Shown one piece after another: positions 6,769 through 14,680 of a DNA stretch of 22,921 nucleotides; within the stretch, counting starts at the first letter, position 1, and each line of letters begins with the position of its first letter. Under the pieces are notes generated by a model that worked only from the letters and a program-made list of their open reading frames with translations, was not told where the DNA came from and searched no databases. Source of the DNA: a virus; the IMG/VR virus record IMGVR_UViG_3300035703_000417, positions 1 through 22,921 of that record. One strand, written 5' to 3'. A program made the position numbers and the translations under genes.

Positions 6769-8453
6769 TGGAACGGTTTTTAAAGTTTTCGATCATCCTC
6801 TCCGCAGTCGACCGCATGAGTTCGGCTGTGGGGCAGGCTGTTTCCAAATCCAAGGCAGCACTTCAGAAGCTCGAGAAGTCTGAAGGTTTTCAGGCTCTCG
6901 ACAAGGCAGCAAACAAATCACTACTTGCAGGCGGCGCAATGGCAGCGGGACTTGGTCTCGCTGTCAGAGCTGCTGAGGAGTCTCAGGTCGCTCAGGCGAA
7001 ACTGGAGCAGGTTTTCCGCTCTATGGGTGAGACTACCGGTAAGGCAGCAAAGCAAGCCGAGGAGTACGCATCGAAGCTATCGATGCAGATCGCCGTTGAA
7101 GACGAAGCGATCATGGCCGCTCAAACAAAGCTTGCAACATTCGAGGCAGTGTCTAATGAGACCGCACGCATGGCCGGTATTTTCGACCGGGCAACAGCTG
7201 CGTCCTTTGACCTTTCCGCTGCAGGTTTCGGTGATGCTGCGTCGACATCCGTTCAATTAGGTAAGGCTCTCCAGGATCCGATCAAAGGTATCACCGCTCT
7301 GCGCAAGTCCGGTGTTTCATTCACCGAGGCTGAGCAGCAAAAGATCAAGGCTCTGACGCAATCGGGTAAACTACTCGAGGCGCAGAACATGATCCTTTCT
7401 GCAGTTGAGAAACAGGTCGGAGGTGTTGCCGCTGCGTCTGCACCGGCATCCCAAAAGATGGCCATTGCGATGGGTGAAATCGGGGAGTCGATCGGAAAGG
7501 TTCTCCTTCCCGCTGTTGAGTCGTTCGCCAACTGGATGACACAAGATGTCATTCCGGCCATTCAGGGATTCATCGAAGAACATCCGGGAGCGGTGAAAGC
7601 CGTGGCTGTGATTGCGGGAGCATTGCTCACCTTCGGTGTGGTGGTGAAGACCGTGACCGGGATCATCTCGTTCATGAATGTTGTGCTTGCGCTCAATCCA
7701 ATCGTGCTTATTGCAGCCGCGATCATTGCCGCAGCAATTGCTATCATTGCGTATTGGGACAAGGTGAAGGAGTGGTTCAAGAAGTTCCTGGACTGGTTCC
7801 GAGGATGGGGCAAATGGATCCTGCTTCCGATCGCACCGCTCATCGCGATTCCTACCGCAATCATTGCGTATTGGGACAAGATCAAGAGCTGGTTTATGAA
7901 CTTCATCCAGTGGTGGAAGGACAAGTGGAACGGCTTTGTTGATTGGGTTTTCGGCATTCCATCGCGCATGTTTCAGGCAGGCAAAAACATTGTCACCTCG
8001 ATATGGGACGGAATGAAGTCCGTTTGGGATAGCTTCGTTGGATGGTTCGAAGATGGCATCTCCTCCATTCGTGAGTACCTGCCTTTCTCTCCGGCCAAGC
8101 GCGGACCTCTGCGCGACATTCACAAACTGAAGTTCGTTGAGACCATCCAGCAATCCATCAAGCCTGCGAAACTCGCTGGCACGATGGAGAAGACTGGCTT
8201 CATGGCCAAGATGGCGTTGATGAAAGCAGCTGCTTCGCCTGTTTCAGGTGGAGGTGGTGGAGCATCGATCAGCCCGAACAGATCTGCAGGCGCAGGAGTG
8301 AGCATCAACTACGCACCTGTTGTGAACCTATCAGGAGGCGGAAGCGCTCAGGAAAAAGAGTCCTTCAAGCAGATGCTCAAAAATCATCAAGCTGAGCTCA
8401 TGGCGATCGTAAAAGATGCCGTGGCTCGTGAACAACGCAAATCCTTTGCCTGA
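6768..8453 (+). CDS. Tail tape measure protein
   Basis: The 561-residue protein sets tail length and is ejected ahead of the DNA. It starts with a TP901-type N-terminus (FSIILSAVDRMSSAVGQAV), then a long helical region containing GKALQDPIKGITALRKSGVS (165-184) and a TEAEQQKIKALTQSGKL motif common in tape measures. Hydrophobic segments lie at about 276-299, 304-328 and 349-368. The motif IIAYWDK occurs twice (326-332 and 365-371), within a 21-base perfect in-frame repeat at 7743-7763 and 7860-7880. LPFSPAKRGPL (438-448) is the usual late marker of this family. At 561 residues it predicts a tail shorter than that of P2 (815-residue gpT). The ATG overlaps the stop of the frameshift product. Confidence 0.92.
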   Translation: MERFLKFSIILSAVDRMSSAVGQAVSKSKAALQKLEKSEGFQALDKAANKSLLAGGAMAAGLGLAVRAAEESQVAQAKLEQVFRSMGETTGKAAKQAEEYASKLSMQIAVEDEAIMAAQTKLATFEAVSNETARMAGIFDRATAASFDLSAAGFGDAASTSVQLGKALQDPIKGITALRKSGVSFTEAEQQKIKALTQSGKLLEAQNMILSAVEKQVGGVAAASAPASQKMAIAMGEIGESIGKVLLPAVESFANWMTQDVIPAIQGFIEEHPGAVKAVAVIAGALLTFGVVVKTVTGIISFMNVVLALNPIVLIAAAIIAAAIAIIAYWDKVKEWFKKFLDWFRGWGKWILLPIAPLIAIPTAIIAYWDKIKSWFMNFIQWWKDKWNGFVDWVFGIPSRMFQAGKNIVTSIWDGMKSVWDSFVGWFEDGISSIREYLPFSPAKRGPLRDIHKLKFVETIQQSIKPAKLAGTMEKTGFMAKMALMKAAASPVSGGGGGASISPNRSAGAGVSINYAPVVNLSGGGSAQEKESFKQMLKNHQAELMAIVKDAVAREQRKSFA

Positions 8454-9313
8454 TGTACGCACAGCTCGGAGATATAAAGTTTGAGGGAATGCTCGGGTTT
8501 ACGGACCTGGATCATTCCAGTTCCGCCAACTATGCGGAACATGCGCTCATTCTCGGTAAGCCGAGACTGCAACGCGTCGGAACCAACCTCGACGAGGTCA
8601 AGGCAACGATGCTGTTTCATTCCAGGTTCTGTGATCCGGAGGCGCAAATCTCATCGCTCTATTCAGCAATGCTGGATGGCGAAGTGATGCCGTTCATCAA
8701 TGGTGCCGGTGATGTTGTTGGTGACTTTGTGATCACCAACATTTCGCGCCGTCCGGAACAGACGGACGCGCTTGGTCGCCTCATTGCCGTGGAGGTAGAT
8801 GTGACCATGCGCGAGTTCTACGACGCTGAGATGATCAAGCGCAGGGAGGAGGAAGCCAAAGCGAACGGTTTTGCCAATGCTCAGAACGACCCGATCCAAT
8901 CGATCGCATCCGTTCCGCCGCAGACACTTCAAGCAGCAGCAGCCGCAGACATAACCGCCGCAACAGCGGACTTCAACAATGTGTCGAACGACCTGAAACA
9001 GGTGACGGAAGGCACAAGTTCCAATGTGGAAGATTCGTATCGACGTGCGGAGCGTGGACTTACAAGCATGAAGGACCGCACCGCCTCTGCCATCGAGAAG
9101 ATCAATGAAACCACTGGCGCAATCTATGACGATACGCGCGATCTGGCCGATGATCTTAACGATGTACTCAGCACTATCAATTCACTTCAGACTGCAGTCG
9201 GAATCCGCGATGCGGTTCTTGCCGCAACCGGTCTCGATGCGCTGTCTGAATCAGTCGACAACCTACAAAAAACTAACGCGATCCTCGTTGGGATCGTGGC
9301 AACTCGACGCTAA
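8453..9313 (+). CDS. Tail protein, P2 gpU-like, with long helical C-terminus
   Basis: Residues 1-125 match the gpU family, with YAQLGDIKFEGMLGF at the start, the EVKATMLFHSRFCDPEAQI segment near 48-66, a G..MPFINGAGDVVGDFVITNI strand pair around 76-97 and a terminal VEVDVTMREF strand. In P2 gpU acts in tail completion. Residues 126-286 are an added region rich in Ala, Asp and Thr with likely coiled coil (for example SYRRAERGLTSMKDRTASAI), not part of P2 gpU. The gene overlaps the tape measure stop (TGATG) and shares its last base with the start of the gpX gene. The gpU call is good; the role of the extension is unknown. Confidence 0.8.
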   Translation: MYAQLGDIKFEGMLGFTDLDHSSSANYAEHALILGKPRLQRVGTNLDEVKATMLFHSRFCDPEAQISSLYSAMLDGEVMPFINGAGDVVGDFVITNISRRPEQTDALGRLIAVEVDVTMREFYDAEMIKRREEEAKANGFANAQNDPIQSIASVPPQTLQAAAAADITAATADFNNVSNDLKQVTEGTSSNVEDSYRRAERGLTSMKDRTASAIEKINETTGAIYDDTRDLADDLNDVLSTINSLQTAVGIRDAVLAATGLDALSESVDNLQKTNAILVGIVATRR

Positions 9314-9528
9314 TGGCATACGTTCAATATACCGCTCAGGAAGGAGATCGTTGGGACCTGGTTGCCTACGAGGCATACGGCGACGTGACCAAGATGGACG
9401 CCATCATCAAGGCCAACCCATCCGTGTCCATCACACCGGAAATCCCGGCAGGAACCAAGCTGCAGATCCCAATCATTGAGGAGGAGGAAGCCGTAGCCGA
9501 AACGCAGTTGCCACCATGGAAACGCTAA
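9313..9528 (+). CDS. Tail protein X (LysM-like)
   Basis: The 71-residue protein is a typical gpX/Phage_tail_X member. YTAQEGDRWDLVAYEAYGD at 7-25 carries the GDRWD..A...YG signature, followed by an IIKANP motif and IPAGTKLQIP, which together form a LysM-like fold. In P2 and Mu relatives gpX sits at the tail hub between gpU and gpD. The last 15 residues are acidic and then end in PPWKR. Its start overlaps the gpU stop. High confidence from motif and position. Confidence 0.92.
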   Translation: MAYVQYTAQEGDRWDLVAYEAYGDVTKMDAIIKANPSVSITPEIPAGTKLQIPIIEEEEAVAETQLPPWKR

Positions 9529-9531
9529 ACA

Positions 9532-11244
9532 ATGGCACGAGTAAGAAGGCCAATATTCAAAGTCCTGTACGCGGGGAAGAACATCACGGAGGACATCTCC
9601 AAGTATCTTATCTCGCTAACCTACACGGACAAAGCGCACGGCGAATCGGACGAGATCGACATTCAGCTCGAGAACTCCGATGGTCGCTGGCTTGACGCAT
9701 GGATTCCGGAGGAAGGAGACAAGCTCGAGGTCGAGATTGGATATGAAGGCCTCCTGGTCAACTGCGGAACATTCACCATCGACGAGATCGCTTCATCCGG
9801 TCCACCGGATGTGATCAACCTTCGCGCGCTTGCGGTCAGCATCAATGACAAACTCCGGACGAAGAAGTCCACCGCGTTCGAGAAGCAAACGCTCAGGCAG
9901 ATTGCGGAAGCCGTGGCAGCGGCCAACGGCCTCACCTTGCTTGATGGCTCTCTCAAAAAAGAGAAGATCACGATCAATCTGGACTTTGAGAAGACGACTC
10001 TGAAAAACACCGCTGCGCTCATCCGCGAAGCCATCCGCCGCAACAGTCAGGACTACTACAACCGTGTTACGATTCCCGGTTACATCGATTTGAAGAAGGC
10101 TGCGCTTGGCATGGAGCAGAAGGGTAAGCGCACCGAGGCCATGTACATCTACCAAACTATGAACGTGGCAAGGGCCGTGGTCTTTGGCTCGGGCATTGAA
10201 GACTACCGGGCAGCTCGCACCTATGCGCTCAACTTCGCGGCAAAGCTCGAGGAGATTGCCTCCGGATTCGAGAATAAGAACTTCACGCGGACCACTTCCG
10301 CTCTTGACGGTGTGCGCATCGATCGCACGACGCAGAACCGGGAAACCGATCTAGCCTTTCTGAAGCGCGTTGGTGAGATGTACGGATTCCTGTTTTCCGT
10401 ACGAGACACAAACCTAATCTTCATCCACTTTTCAGATATCGAGAAAGCTGAGCCTGCTCAGTCAATCGATGTGAAGAACCTAATCAGCTATTCCTTCAAG
10501 AAGACCACGGATCAGACCTATTCAAAGGCCTCTGTGAAGCACTTTAATCCGGCCAAAAAAGAGACGGTGGAGCATGAGGTCGAGGCCGGTGACGACGATG
10601 ATTCGCTTGGTTTTGCGCAGCGCGTGAAGGCCGACACCCTCGAGCTACGCAAGAAGGTTGAGGATAAGAAGCAGGCCGAAATGATGGCCAAAGCCGCTCT
10701 CCACTCCAAGAACTCCAAGCAACAGACGGGAGACTTCACCCTGATTGGTGATCCCATGCTGGTTGCCGGGAACAATTTTGAGCTCACCGGTCTCGGAAAA
10801 ATGTCGGGTATTTGGACCATCACGGAAAGCAAACACACGATAGATCGCGGCGGCGGGTATACCACTTCCGTTCAAACTAAGAAGATCGACAAGCCTACAT
10901 CCGACGTAGGAGCTGCGGCACAAACGCCGCAACAATCCACCGGGTTCTGTGCTGAGAAGTCTTGCTTTGCCGATGCGGCAGCGAAACTCCGTGCCGCTGC
11001 AGCTAAAAACGACCCTGCCACATACAAGGCGCTGGCCGATCCCATTTACATACAGCTGCACAAGTGCGCCACATCGCTCATCGATAAGGGGAACTACACG
11101 GACGGCAACTACGTGCTGCAGAAGATCCGCGCCGCAAAGGAGTATGCCAATAGTGGATATCGATATCAGATGGAGGGAGTGCGCAGAGCATCGCTGCTCT
11201 TTGCTTCTGATCTCGAGAAACTTTCCAAAAAACTGAAATGCTGA
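9532..11244 (+). CDS. Baseplate hub protein, P2 gpD-like, with two helical insertions
   Basis: The conserved gpD core is visible in three blocks: residues 1-150 (beta domain with SDEIDIQLENSDGRWLDAW and LRQIAEAVAAANGLTLL), 259-330 (GVRIDRTTQNRETDLAFLKR, then MYGFLFSVRDTNLIF) and 395-452 (GDFTLIGDPMLVAGNNFEL, then WTITESKHTID). These form the trimeric hub that connects the tube to the spike. The length, 570 residues, exceeds the 387 of P2 gpD. The extra sequence is a helical insert at about 151-258 and a helical, four-cysteine C-terminal domain at about 470-570 (C473, C478, C512, C570). Both added segments share a similar style of Ala/Tyr-rich helices. The gene overlaps gpV by seven bases. Hub assignment is secure; the added domains are unexplained. 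Confidence 0.87.
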   Translation: MARVRRPIFKVLYAGKNITEDISKYLISLTYTDKAHGESDEIDIQLENSDGRWLDAWIPEEGDKLEVEIGYEGLLVNCGTFTIDEIASSGPPDVINLRALAVSINDKLRTKKSTAFEKQTLRQIAEAVAAANGLTLLDGSLKKEKITINLDFEKTTLKNTAALIREAIRRNSQDYYNRVTIPGYIDLKKAALGMEQKGKRTEAMYIYQTMNVARAVVFGSGIEDYRAARTYALNFAAKLEEIASGFENKNFTRTTSALDGVRIDRTTQNRETDLAFLKRVGEMYGFLFSVRDTNLIFIHFSDIEKAEPAQSIDVKNLISYSFKKTTDQTYSKASVKHFNPAKKETVEHEVEAGDDDDSLGFAQRVKADTLELRKKVEDKKQAEMMAKAALHSKNSKQQTGDFTLIGDPMLVAGNNFELTGLGKMSGIWTITESKHTIDRGGGYTTSVQTKKIDKPTSDVGAAAQTPQQSTGFCAEKSCFADAAAKLRAAAAKNDPATYKALADPIYIQLHKCATSLIDKGNYTDGNYVLQKIRAAKEYANSGYRYQMEGVRRASLLFASDLEKLSKKLKC

Positions 11245-11768
11245 GATTCGGAACCATATCATCCACCGACCCAGACAATGGATTTGTCCGGGTGAAGTTC
11301 GACCAGGACGAGGGTCTCGTTTCCGGTTGGCTTCCTGTGCTCGTGTCGCGCACGCAAGACGACAAATTCTACTACCTCCCGGACGTTGGTGAGCAGGTTG
11401 CCTGCCTCATGGACGAGAACGCGGAGGAAGGCGTTGTGCTTGGAGCAATCTACAGTGAGAAGGAAAAGCCCGGAGCTGTTAAAGGTCAGGACAAAATCGG
11501 TGTCGAGTTCAAGAATGGAGACCTGATCGAACATGACCGCGCACAGCGTTTCCTTCGCGTGAAGATGAACACCACTGAGGTGAAGGTGTCCGCGAATGGA
11601 CCAACCATCAAGAAGGCCTCAGAGAGCCTGAAATCAATTCTCTCCGACCTGGTCGATGCAATCCTTGCTGAGACCCATCCGACCGCGATGGGTCCCTCCG
11701 GTACACCGATGAACGCAGCGCAATACACATCCATAAAGTCACGAATCAATCAATTCTTTGAAGCGTAA
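11238..11768 (+). CDS. Baseplate spike protein, gpV-like
   Basis: The 176-residue protein follows the hub gene and has the gpV layout. An N-terminal OB-fold domain (RFGTISSTDPDNGFVRVKFD and LVSGWLPVLVSRTQDDKFYYLPDVGEQVACL) is followed by EGVVLGAIYSEKEKPG, then a short beta region (about 85-120) and a C-terminal helical end that includes AETHPTAMGPSGTP. gpV trimers form the membrane-piercing tip under the hub. The PDVGEQVACLMDEN and VVLGAIYS segments are the strongest family marks. The start overlaps the gpD stop, and the last base is shared with the next ATG. Confidence 0.87.
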   Translation: MLRFGTISSTDPDNGFVRVKFDQDEGLVSGWLPVLVSRTQDDKFYYLPDVGEQVACLMDENAEEGVVLGAIYSEKEKPGAVKGQDKIGVEFKNGDLIEHDRAQRFLRVKMNTTEVKVSANGPTIKKASESLKSILSDLVDAILAETHPTAMGPSGTPMNAAQYTSIKSRINQFFEA

Positions 11769-11998
11769 TGGCACTCAACAAAGCACAACTGAAAACAGAC
11801 CTTGTCGCGGCTTTCACATTCGAGCTCTCAGGGACAATCACTGCCGACCAATCCGCAGCGATTGACCGTGTGTGCGGCAAGATTGCGGACGCGATCGACG
11901 ACTATGTGAAGCAGGGCGAATTGGCTGCGGGTATTGCCGTGACCGTGGATCTCGGCACAGGAAATGGTGCAACGACTGCATCTGCATTTATCGAATAA
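11768..11998 (+). CDS. Small conserved-type baseplate-locus protein of unknown function
   Basis: The 76-residue product has an N-terminal helical half (LNKAQLKTDLVAAFTFE, then ADQSAAIDRVCGKIADAIDDYV) and a short beta end (GIAVTVDLGTGNGATTASAF). I know of similar small proteins between gpV and gp25 genes in other phages, but no function. The start ATG shares its A with the gpV stop (TAATG). It ends 17 bases before the next gene, and that gap holds a promoter-like element. No catalytic or binding motif is visible. Confidence 0.6.
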   Translation: MALNKAQLKTDLVAAFTFELSGTITADQSAAIDRVCGKIADAIDDYVKQGELAAGIAVTVDLGTGNGATTASAFIE

Positions 11999-12003
11999 TT
12001 TTC

Positions 12004-12011
12004 TACATTTG
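12004..12011 (+). promoter_or_regulatory. Bacteroidetes-type -7 box next to the gp25/gpW start codon
   Basis: TACATTTG fits TAnnTTTG exactly and lies four bases before the ATG at 12016, the same spacing as at 3850 and 14244. The -33 side is weaker: CTG at 11982-11984 is 19 bases upstream. It would start a baseplate sub-operon with a nearly leaderless transcript. Confidence 0.5.
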
Positions 12012-12015
12012 AAAC

Positions 12016-12378
12016 ATGGAACTCGCAGAGATCAGATCAGCCGACTGGCAACTCAGCCTCACCACTCCGGGAGATGTAGTGCAAGGCATCGCAGATATTC
12101 AGCAATGCGTGCACATCATTCTGAGTACGCAGAAAGGCTCTGATCCGCTCCGTCCTGAGTTCGGTACCGACATTCTCCGTTATCTCGACAGACCGGTGAA
12201 TGAAGCTGTTCCGAACATGATCCGGGAAATGATGGACGCAGTGAACACCTGGGAGACTCGCGTGAAGATCACCAAGATTGAACACGAGATCGATAAGACC
12301 AACCCCGGAAAGATCACATTCAAAATCACTTGGAAGACCGCTCTCGCAGAGGGGCAAAACGTAATCATCTATGGCTGA
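12016..12378 (+). CDS. Baseplate wedge protein, gp25/gpW family
   Basis: The 120-residue protein carries the gp25-like core: DVVQGIADIQQCVHIILSTQ (16-35), then the GSDPLRPEFGTDILRYLD motif (37-54), the family signature. A helix with a final ITFKITWKT strand follows. T4 gp25 and P2 gpW join the baseplate wedge to the sheath and start its assembly. It overlaps the gpJ gene by eight bases. High confidence from the signature and order. Confidence 0.92.
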   Translation: MELAEIRSADWQLSLTTPGDVVQGIADIQQCVHIILSTQKGSDPLRPEFGTDILRYLDRPVNEAVPNMIREMMDAVNTWETRVKITKIEHEIDKTNPGKITFKITWKTALAEGQNVIIYG

Positions 12379-13471
12379 AGCACCTCAATTCATATCGACT
12401 GATGTCAACGCGATCATTGAAGAACTCGTTGCCTATTACGAATCAGCAACTGGACGCACGCTCCAACCTGCACAGGTAGAGCGTTTGATCATTAACGCCT
12501 TCGCGTACCGTGAAGCGCTAATCAGATCATCCATCCAAGACACTGCAGAGCAGATGCTTGTGGACTTCTCCCGCGCACCTGCTCTGGATTATCTCGGTGC
12601 GCTTGTCGGTGTTTCCCGACTGGCGTCCACTCCGGCCAAAACCACGCTCGAGTTCACACTTGTGAGCGGTCACACGGGTGTCACCGTTCCGGTTGGAACG
12701 CGTGTCACGACTACCGATGGCAAGGTGATTTTCGAGACCACGGAAGCGCTCAACGTTGTGGCTGGCGTAACAGCCGCAAGCGTGGAGGCGCAGTGCCAGA
12801 CCGCTGGAATCATCGGAAACGGCTATGCGCTGGACACTGTTGTGACCCTGCTCGATCCGCAGGCCTTCATTGTGGAGGTCACCAACACGGATGAGACCGC
12901 AGGAGGATCTGACCAGGAGAGTGACGACGAGCTCCGCGAGCGCATCAAGCTCGCACCTGGTTCGTTCTCGAATGCCGGAAGCCGTGGCGCTTACAAGTAT
13001 TGGGCGAAGTCTGCGCATCCGTCCATCATCGATGTTGCCGTGACGAGTCCGGTACCGGGTGATGTTCTGATCTTGCCTCTGATGGAGGATGGATCAATCA
13101 CTCCGACCACGATTCTCGATGCCGTTTACGACGCTTGCAATGATGAGAAGATTCGTCCATTGACGGATCTTGTCACCGTGCAATCTCCAACGCGCATCGA
13201 TTACACGCTGGCCATCAAGCTCACGCTCTACAACACCGCAGACGGGGCAACAGTGACCAACCTGGTCACCGAAGCATTGGATGCCTTCCTGCTCGCGAAA
13301 CGGCAGACGCTCGGACAGGACGTGGTTGGAACACAGATCATCGCTGTGTGCCAACAGGAAGGCGTGTACGAGGTCGACATCACTCCATTCACGGACATCA
13401 CTGTGGCCGAAACTGAGTTCGCTTATTGCACATCCTACACCATCACCATAACCAGCTACGTAAATGGCTAA
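12371..13471 (+). CDS. Baseplate assembly protein J (gpJ/gp47 family)
   Basis: The 366-residue protein is a clear Baseplate_J member. Features are DVNAIIEELVAYYESATGRTLQPAQ at the N-terminus (given as a region, 7-31), the FAYREALIRSSIQDTAEQML helix at about 39-58, APALDYLGALVGVSRL near 63-78, a beta domain with TVPVGTRVTTTDG, and the signature GGSDQESDDELRERIKLAP (167-185) followed by SRGAYKYWAKSAHPSIIDV. It forms the wedge arms of the baseplate. The gene overlaps those before (8 bases) and after (8 bases), so expression is coupled to gp25 and gpI. Confidence 0.94.
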   Translation: MAEAPQFISTDVNAIIEELVAYYESATGRTLQPAQVERLIINAFAYREALIRSSIQDTAEQMLVDFSRAPALDYLGALVGVSRLASTPAKTTLEFTLVSGHTGVTVPVGTRVTTTDGKVIFETTEALNVVAGVTAASVEAQCQTAGIIGNGYALDTVVTLLDPQAFIVEVTNTDETAGGSDQESDDELRERIKLAPGSFSNAGSRGAYKYWAKSAHPSIIDVAVTSPVPGDVLILPLMEDGSITPTTILDAVYDACNDEKIRPLTDLVTVQSPTRIDYTLAIKLTLYNTADGATVTNLVTEALDAFLLAKRQTLGQDVVGTQIIAVCQQEGVYEVDITPFTDITVAETEFAYCTSYTITITSYVNG

Positions 13472-14225
13472 CGATAACATCCTTGCAACGGGAATACGCA
13501 ACAGGGATCACCTGAACGTATTCGACAAGATGGCCGCTGAGCGATACAGCGCTCTCGACGTTGCCAGTATTCTTGTTTACCTGATCGACATCGTGAAGGC
13601 CGACGCGCTTCCGGTGCTCGGTGAGCAGTTCGATGTGATGGGCTTCAAGGGATGGCTGCTCACGCAGACGGAGCAGGAGCGCAGAGACCTAATCAAGAAG
13701 GCCATAGAGCTGCACCGCTACAAGGGAACACCATGGGCGGTGAAGGAAGCGATCAAGCGTTTCGGATTTCCGAATGTGGAGATCCAGGAGCGCATCGATG
13801 ATCTGCTGAACTACTACACCGGAGCTCGTGATTTCGATGGCACGCACATCTACGGAGGCGCGTACCATTGGGCTTTGTTCCGGGTGATCATCGACATCAC
13901 GCTCATCACCACGCCAATCACATCGAGCGATTTCGACACGCTCCGCGCGCTGATCGATGAGTACAAGAATGTCCGCTCACACCTGCTCGATCTGTCGCTT
14001 TCCATCCCCTTCACGGAGGATGTTGAGCCAACCGATGAGCTGTCGGTGATTGAGATATTCAACCCTGACATGGTCGACGACGTGACCACGCAGTATCTGT
14101 TCAATGGTCAGCTGCTCTACAACGGGCAGAATCAATATGACTTCGATCAGTTGGATGTCACGATCATCAACGTAAGTACCGGGAATGCACTCTTTGATTA
14201 TGACTTCGATTTCGATCTCCAATAA
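13464..14225 (+). CDS. Tail protein I, P2 gpI-like
   Basis: The 253-residue protein follows gpJ as in P2. The gpI domain is at about residues 15-140: RYSALDVASILVYLIDIV, ADALPVLGEQFDVMGFKGW, LTQTEQERRDLIKKAIELHR and then YKGTPWAVKEAIKRFGF, the most conserved part. The C-terminal 70 residues, beyond the P2 length of 176, are acidic and end in repeated Asp/Phe/Tyr stretches (for example DYDFDFDLQ). This extra end may anchor the fibre network. The baseplate role is secure. Confidence 0.9.
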   Translation: MANDNILATGIRNRDHLNVFDKMAAERYSALDVASILVYLIDIVKADALPVLGEQFDVMGFKGWLLTQTEQERRDLIKKAIELHRYKGTPWAVKEAIKRFGFPNVEIQERIDDLLNYYTGARDFDGTHIYGGAYHWALFRVIIDITLITTPITSSDFDTLRALIDEYKNVRSHLLDLSLSIPFTEDVEPTDELSVIEIFNPDMVDDVTTQYLFNGQLLYNGQNQYDFDQLDVTIINVSTGNALFDYDFDFDLQ

Positions 14226-14231
14226 AAATCA

Positions 14232-14239
14232 TAAATTAG
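14232..14239 (+). promoter_or_regulatory. Promoter-like -7 box next to the 14244 start codon
   Basis: TAAATTAG lies four bases before the ATG at 14244. The 14-base stretch ATTAGCGGCATGAA (14235-14248) is identical to 3841-3854. No TTTG lies at the usual distance upstream; the nearest approximation is TTCG at 14211-14214 (17 bases). The repeated cassette, more than the -33 element, supports it. Confidence 0.45.
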
Positions 14240-14243
14240 CGGC

Positions 14244-14675
14244 ATGAAGCAGCACGAACATATCAAGCCGGTCGGAATCTTCCGACTGAAGGTCTTCAAA
14301 AAAGGAGTCCTCATTGAGGAGTACGAAGACAAAAACCTGATCGTAAATCAGGGACGAAACCACATTGCTCAATTGCTTGGTGGTGGAGCTACCGACCCGA
14401 TTGACACGATCGGTTTCGGTGAGGGATCTGCAACACCTGCGGCAGGCGATACCGGTTTAACGAACGATTACACCAAACCGATCGGCGCGGTGTCTTATCC
14501 ATCAACCGGGCAACTGCAAATTGATTGGTCGCTGGAGACTTCCGAAGGGAATGGCATGGCCATCACCGAATTCGGTTTGTTTTGGGCGACATACCTTTTC
14601 GCGCGCAAGACTCGCGCTGCAATCAATAAAGACTCAGACATTCGTCTCGAGGGAACGTGGACTATTAACTTCTAA
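14244..14675 (+). CDS. Tail-tip / fibre connector protein (DUF3751-like end)
   Basis: The 143-residue protein has an N-terminal beta part (GIFRLKVFKKGVLIEEYEDK, then NLIVNQGRNHIAQLLGGG), a middle with the glycine-rich phrase IGFGEGSATPAAGDTGLTND and a C-terminal part ITEFGLFWATYLFARKTRAA ending in an INKDSDIRLEGTWTINF strand. The ITEFGLF..LFAR..R..I.KD...L..TW.I.F pattern is common in phage tail-collar fibre N-terminal proteins. It begins the fibre module after gpI. The promoter-like box directly before its ATG suggests separate expression. I would place it as a fibre attachment protein with moderate confidence. Confidence 0.6.
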   Translation: MKQHEHIKPVGIFRLKVFKKGVLIEEYEDKNLIVNQGRNHIAQLLGGGATDPIDTIGFGEGSATPAAGDTGLTNDYTKPIGAVSYPSTGQLQIDWSLETSEGNGMAITEFGLFWATYLFARKTRAAINKDSDIRLEGTWTINF

Positions 14676-14680
14676 GCTAT

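Noticed and set aside
7371-8153. Long minus-strand open frame of 260 codons opposite the tape measure
   Set aside because: It is a shadow of a confidently identified gene, with a His/Asn/Arg-rich composition typical of antisense translation.
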